Virus record (IMG/VR): IMGVR_UViG_3300030117_006648
Span: 1 to 25,709 of that record
From: a virus
Strand: one strand, 5' to 3'
DNA length: 25,709 nucleotides
Numbering within the stretch: position 1 is the first letter of the stretch; each line of letters opens with the position of its first letter. Made by a program: the position numbers and the translations under genes. Under the pieces are notes generated by a model that worked only from the letters and a program-made list of their open reading frames with translations, did no database searches and was not told the DNA's origin. This document shows, in pieces, positions 22,455-25,709 of this stretch.

Positions 22455-23504
22455 ATGAACAATAATAATTCAATCCGGCCCGGATTTAATGGGCAAAGCA
22501 TTATTAATTTGGAGGCATATAAGAAGCTACAAATTAAGCAATTTGACGATGCTACGTGGCTAAAATATGACTTTTTAGACCTAAGCACCGTTGACCTGGA
22601 ATCAGAAGATTTCGTACAGCTAGGAATTCGTGATGAAGTTTCCCCTACCGGCAAGAACGACCGGGTCGAGGCTTTCATGAATGCCTTCAAAAATAAGGGT
22701 TTTGACACTAGTTATTTTCCTCCATGCATGGACACTAATGGGAAGTGGCTTGACGGGCGTGGGCGAGTCCGCGCTGCTATCGCAAACCAGGAACGCTGGA
22801 TTCCTGTGGCAATATATAGTCGCACGAATGCTTCACTTCTAAATACGGTGACAAATGGTATTAAGGCGAATCTCCACCCCCCTCAAAGCCCTGCAACTCA
22901 CCAAGACTTTGTTAACGCCGCCGTTCACTTAATTAGCGAAGGCGCGTTAGCGAATAACAGGGCGAATATCGAAGACTGGCTTTATAACAAGGCTAATGTT
23001 GATCAGGCTTTTGACAATTCCGTCAATGGTCAAGTAACCAGAATGGTTGACGCTATCTTGAAGAGGGCTTCCTCCAACGCCTCCTTGATTAGAAAGCTTG
23101 ACGTTAAGTCCGCGCATGCGTGGATTAAGAAGAATTTGAAGATGGAAAAGGAGGAATACGTGTTGATTAACACCAACCCGACCTCTGTGGACACCTACAC
23201 TGAGCGTGCTTGGTGTCGGCATATTGCGCCCAATCTTGCTTCTGGAGACACTCCAGTTAAGATTATCTACTACACAGGTGCAACATCTCCATCGGAGGCA
23301 CGAGAGGGGTTGAAGAACTCAATTGATATTATTGAAAAGCAATACCAAAGCGTCTTCGATATTGTTAACCAGCTCCACAGTGGTGTTTTCGCTGTAGCAC
23401 AGCCGCCACATAAGCCATATAATGTCATGGGCGCTATTCCACAAATAGTCAAAGCCCATAATGTTCTAAAGGCTACTAAGCTGGTACCGGTTAATAAGTA
23501 TTAA
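22455..23504 (+). CDS. ParB/sulfiredoxin-fold-like protein
   Basis: A 349-aa protein starting at the ATG at 22455 with ribosome site AGAAGGG. The frame is open upstream to a TTG at 22377, but that start would translate through the hairpin leader and is unlikely. The recognisable part is residues ~58-123: DRVEAFMNAFKNKGFDTSYF, then GKWLDGRGRVRAAIANQERW and IPVAIYS. This is the ParB N-terminal-like pattern 'choose loci, DG-hxR-xxAA, vpV', with GRGR replacing the usual GHHR. That domain occurs in ParB CTPases, DNase-type proteins and phage DNA-handling proteins next to methyltransferases. The C-terminal 220 residues are helical and unassigned. Two bases separate it from the methylase gene. A partition role is not supported by a ParA neighbour. 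Confidence 0.6.
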   Translation: MNNNNSIRPGFNGQSIINLEAYKKLQIKQFDDATWLKYDFLDLSTVDLESEDFVQLGIRDEVSPTGKNDRVEAFMNAFKNKGFDTSYFPPCMDTNGKWLDGRGRVRAAIANQERWIPVAIYSRTNASLLNTVTNGIKANLHPPQSPATHQDFVNAAVHLISEGALANNRANIEDWLYNKANVDQAFDNSVNGQVTRMVDAILKRASSNASLIRKLDVKSAHAWIKKNLKMEKEEYVLINTNPTSVDTYTERAWCRHIAPNLASGDTPVKIIYYTGATSPSEAREGLKNSIDIIEKQYQSVFDIVNQLHSGVFAVAQPPHKPYNVMGAIPQIVKAHNVLKATKLVPVNKY

Positions 23505-23506
23505 CT

Positions 23507-24475
23507 ATGAAGTCACGCACCCCACTCCGATATCCGGGTGGTAAGTCTCGTGCCATAAAGCATATTCTACCTCTCATTCCCGAGGACATAACGGAGCTTT
23601 GCTCTCCGTTCCTTGGGGGTGGGTCGGTGGAGCTTGCTGTAGCAGAACGAGGCACCACTGTTTATGGTTACGACATCTTTGAGCCCCTTGTGTGGTTCTG
23701 GGATGCCCTGCTCCGCGAGCCCGAGCTGCTGGCTATTTGTGCCGATTCCTACAGGGTCTGGCATCCGGACTTCTTTGCCAAGAAGGACAAAAAGCCCATC
23801 CGGGGACTGCTTAAAGAGGATTTCTTGCGATTTCGTGAGGAGCTACGTCGCGCTGATAGGTTTTCGTTTGAGAACGCTGCCAAGGTTTATGCAATTAATC
23901 GCAGTAGCTTTTCGGGCGCGACATTCTCTGGAGGCTGGTCAAACCTGGCAGCGTGTAGGCGCTTCACCGACAGTTCCATTGAACGTATTCGAAACTTTCG
24001 AGAGCCCAACATAACAGTAAAGCGTGAAGATTTTAAGACTTCAATTAACAAACACCCTGACGCATTCCTATATTGCGATCCGCCATATTTGCTTGGAGCC
24101 GACAAGGACAAGCTATACGGAGACAAGGGCAACACGCACGCCGGTTTTGACCACAGAGCGCTTTATGACATCCTCAGCCAGCGCTCTGGCTGGGTGCTAT
24201 CATACAACAATTGTCAAGAAATACGAGACCTCTATGATGATTACGAAATTCGTGAAGCCGAATGGTCAATGGGTATGAGTAATGTAGACGGCGCCGCATT
24301 GCGACCAGTCAGGGCTGCTTTAGAGAGAATTGATAATGATTTTAAAGCTCTTATAAAAAACGAAAACCTGCTCGCCAAAGAGACAGCTCAGCAATCGCGC
24401 AAATTACTGAATGAATGCTGGGATGCGAATAAAAAAAAGATGGCTAAGTCATCAGAGATACTAATTATAGGTTGA
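23507..24475 (+). CDS. DNA adenine-N6 methyltransferase, D12 class (Dam-like)
   Basis: A 322-aa enzyme transferring a methyl group from S-adenosylmethionine to adenine N6 in DNA. The alpha-class motif order is clear: motif X RYPGGKSR (8-15), motif I SPFLGGGSVEL (33-43) for AdoMet binding, the NRSSFSGATFSGGW block (131-144), and catalytic motif IV DPPY (191-194). The typical terminal strand SSEILIIG closes the protein. Residues ~265-310 form an extra helical segment that is lysine- and glutamate-rich. Target specificity is not readable, though GATC is the commonest target of this class. It is translationally coupled to its neighbours (2-nt gap before; TGATG overlap after). It probably protects phage DNA from host restriction or modifies it together with the neighbouring unknown gene. 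Confidence 0.88.
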   Translation: MKSRTPLRYPGGKSRAIKHILPLIPEDITELCSPFLGGGSVELAVAERGTTVYGYDIFEPLVWFWDALLREPELLAICADSYRVWHPDFFAKKDKKPIRGLLKEDFLRFREELRRADRFSFENAAKVYAINRSSFSGATFSGGWSNLAACRRFTDSSIERIRNFREPNITVKREDFKTSINKHPDAFLYCDPPYLLGADKDKLYGDKGNTHAGFDHRALYDILSQRSGWVLSYNNCQEIRDLYDDYEIREAEWSMGMSNVDGAALRPVRAALERIDNDFKALIKNENLLAKETAQQSRKLLNECWDANKKKMAKSSEILIIG

Positions 24476-25614
24476 TGAGCAACATGAAGACTATTTTAGA
24501 AAATTGGCGCCACACAGCATTACAAGAGGCTGTTGATTGTAACAAGCTTGTAAAAAAGACTTCGATGCGCTTTGAATGGGTTGTTGTTTATCGCGCACGA
24601 CAACTTAGTCAAGCCGCCCCGCTTGAGGATGCTGAGTATCGCTGCGCCTCAGAGTGGCAAAATGAGCCTTATGGTAAATCAAAATTAGGCGACCTAGCAG
24701 ACAAGGGCATACAATTGGCGTTAGATTCCGGCGCTATTTCTATGGCTGACCTGAAAAAAGCCGATATGCAAAGGCTCGGTAGGCAAGTGCCTACGGGGGG
24801 CAAGAGAAAAATTGAAATAAAGACAGACATAGTCTTTGGAGATAAGACCATTTCTGTCAAATTATCCGGTGATGTACAGGGGCAATCTGCCGAAGCGTTC
24901 TCAACCGCATTACAACTTCACAGTATTTACGAAGAAGTGTTCGAAGAGTGGGAGAAGGCTTCGGATGCCGCAGTCGACGACACACTAGAAAAATATTTAC
25001 CAGATCTAAATTCAAAAATAGATGGGATTCGGAGTCAATTAAAGGGCGTCACAGATAAAATGATAGCTCAGGGAAAACAACCGCGACTAACCAGCACCCG
25101 CGTCCCGAACCTAATAAAAATAATGAGTGATCCGACGCACCCTGACAAAGCTAAGGCGGAACAACGCTTTACTAAGCTATTCCAGAACGAGATAATTGAT
25201 CAAGCTGGTAAAATTCTAAAGGATGAAGTTGACCACCAGATGTGGAACGAAACATACGGCAAGGAGCTAGCTGAAGAATTGAGTGATGTTCTGGATAAGG
25301 ACCCTGCGTTCAGAAGGAATTTGACCGATGAGATATTAACCGGTCGCCGACAATTTATAGACAACCCAGGAGCGATCGCTCAATATATGCTATCTCCCGA
25401 ACACTTTTATGTTTTGAACCCTTCCGAGGAAAAGCTTTATGAAGAAGCAATAGACGTTTTTGAGAAGGCTATGACGCTTCGCCTCGCGGCAAAAAGCGGC
25501 AGACCCTTGGGTGGCACAACTTTGGGCAGTAAGCCGGCTTATCGCTTTGATATAAAAGCCGCAGTTTTAAAGCGTATTGAAGCAGCCGTAGCGAAAGCAA
25601 AGCAAAATATCTAA
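24475..25614 (+). CDS. Unknown protein with possible PD-(D/E)xK-like core
   Basis: A 379-aa protein; its ATG overlaps the methylase stop (TGATG), and another ATG at 24484 is also possible. No family firmly recognised. RKIEIKTDIVFGDKTISVKL (residues 111-130) followed by QGQSAEAFSTAL has the shape of a PD-(D/E)xK nuclease core: 'T-D-I, short turn, strand ending S-x-K' (D118, S127, K129). A serine replaces the usual acidic residue, so the assignment is tentative. The rest is helical and charged. The extreme N-terminus, MKTILENWRHTALQEAV from residue 4, resembles T4 internal-head-protein targeting sequences ending in an L/I-x-E cleavage site. Position after a methyltransferase suggests a restriction-like or DNA-handling partner, or a head-packaged protein. 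Both are inference. Confidence 0.5.
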   Translation: MSNMKTILENWRHTALQEAVDCNKLVKKTSMRFEWVVVYRARQLSQAAPLEDAEYRCASEWQNEPYGKSKLGDLADKGIQLALDSGAISMADLKKADMQRLGRQVPTGGKRKIEIKTDIVFGDKTISVKLSGDVQGQSAEAFSTALQLHSIYEEVFEEWEKASDAAVDDTLEKYLPDLNSKIDGIRSQLKGVTDKMIAQGKQPRLTSTRVPNLIKIMSDPTHPDKAKAEQRFTKLFQNEIIDQAGKILKDEVDHQMWNETYGKELAEELSDVLDKDPAFRRNLTDEILTGRRQFIDNPGAIAQYMLSPEHFYVLNPSEEKLYEEAIDVFEKAMTLRLAAKSGRPLGGTTLGSKPAYRFDIKAAVLKRIEAAVAKAKQNI

Positions 25615-25621
25615 AAATCTC

Positions 25622-25650
25622 TTGATTTCGCTAGCACCCTGTGCTATAAT
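25622..25650 (+). promoter_or_regulatory. Sigma-70-type promoter with extended -10
   Basis: TTGATT (25622-25627), a 17-nt spacer and TGC-TATAAT (25642-25650), just after the operon's last stop codon and 25 nt before the next ATG. Confidence 0.8.
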
Positions 25651-25674
25651 AAAACAAACTAAAACGAGGTGAAA

Positions 25675-25709
25675 ATGGCTAGAGTTTCAAAAGCCAAGAC
25701 AGGAAAGCT
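25675..25709 (+). CDS. Start of a gene cut by the window end
   Basis: The ATG at 25675 is preceded by the ribosome site GAGGTG (25666-25671) and a strong promoter. Only MARVSKAKTGK is visible, a basic N-terminus with too few residues to assign a family. The signals before it make it a real gene start. Confidence 0.65.
   Translation, partial: MARVSKAKTGK

Noticed and set aside
22451-22456. TATAAT hexamer overlapping the ParB-like start codon
   Set aside because: No matching -35 at 16-18 nt, and a transcript starting there would lack the start codon and ribosome site.

Overview
The window is a stretch of a T4-related contractile-tailed bacteriophage (myovirus, Caudoviricetes). It carries recognisable homologues of T4 gp23 (major capsid), gp15 (tail completion), gp18 (sheath), gp19 (tail tube), the gp26/gp51 baseplate family, gp53 (baseplate wedge) and gp32 (ssDNA-binding protein). 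The gene order and several proteins depart from T4 itself (1004-aa sheath, family A DNA polymerase, tubulin-like protein). This points to a distant 'far-T4' phage, probably of an aquatic bacterium, but the host cannot be read from the sequence. All genes lie on the + strand. I see no tRNA, CRISPR array, insertion sequence or integrase.

Layout. (1) 1-3360: 3' part of the major capsid gene, two tandem paralogous small virion/decoration-type genes, and a small lysine/arginine-rich protein. Terminators follow the capsid gene and each paralogue. The two paralogues share a 110-nt 5' leader with three hairpins that covary. (2) 3410-6030: neck and tail-completion genes (gp13-, gp14-, gp15-like). (3) 6124-10887: sheath, tube, and a gp26/gp51-like protein followed by a 59-codon gene that sits where tail-assembly chaperone pairs sit, with a possible frameshift between them. 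(4) 10982-19463: tape measure, a baseplate/tube-cap candidate, a gp53/LysM wedge protein, a very large baseplate-region protein, and a conserved-looking hypothetical. (5) 19463-21468: compact family A DNA polymerase without an exonuclease domain, overlapping a tubulin/FtsZ-like GTPase candidate. (6) 21562-22314: gp32-like ssDNA-binding protein behind a consensus sigma-70-type promoter. (7) 22455-25614: a tightly packed trio of ParB-like protein, D12-class adenine methyltransferase and an unrecognised protein with a possible PD-(D/E)xK-like core. A promoter and two copies of a short palindrome precede it. (8) 25675-end: start of another gene behind an extended -10 promoter.

Regulation splits in two. 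In the virion region, most intergenic gaps contain an ACTA[A/T]TTA octamer, often 27-29 nt before a start codon, which I propose as the late promoter. The replication/accessory region uses TTGACA/TATAAT-type host promoters. One further host-type promoter lies between the tail tube and the chaperone-like gene. The structural genes would build head, neck, tail and baseplate in sequence. The polymerase, gp32 and tubulin-like genes belong to DNA replication or intracellular organisation. The ParB-methylase-unknown trio looks like a DNA-protection or DNA-handling cassette.
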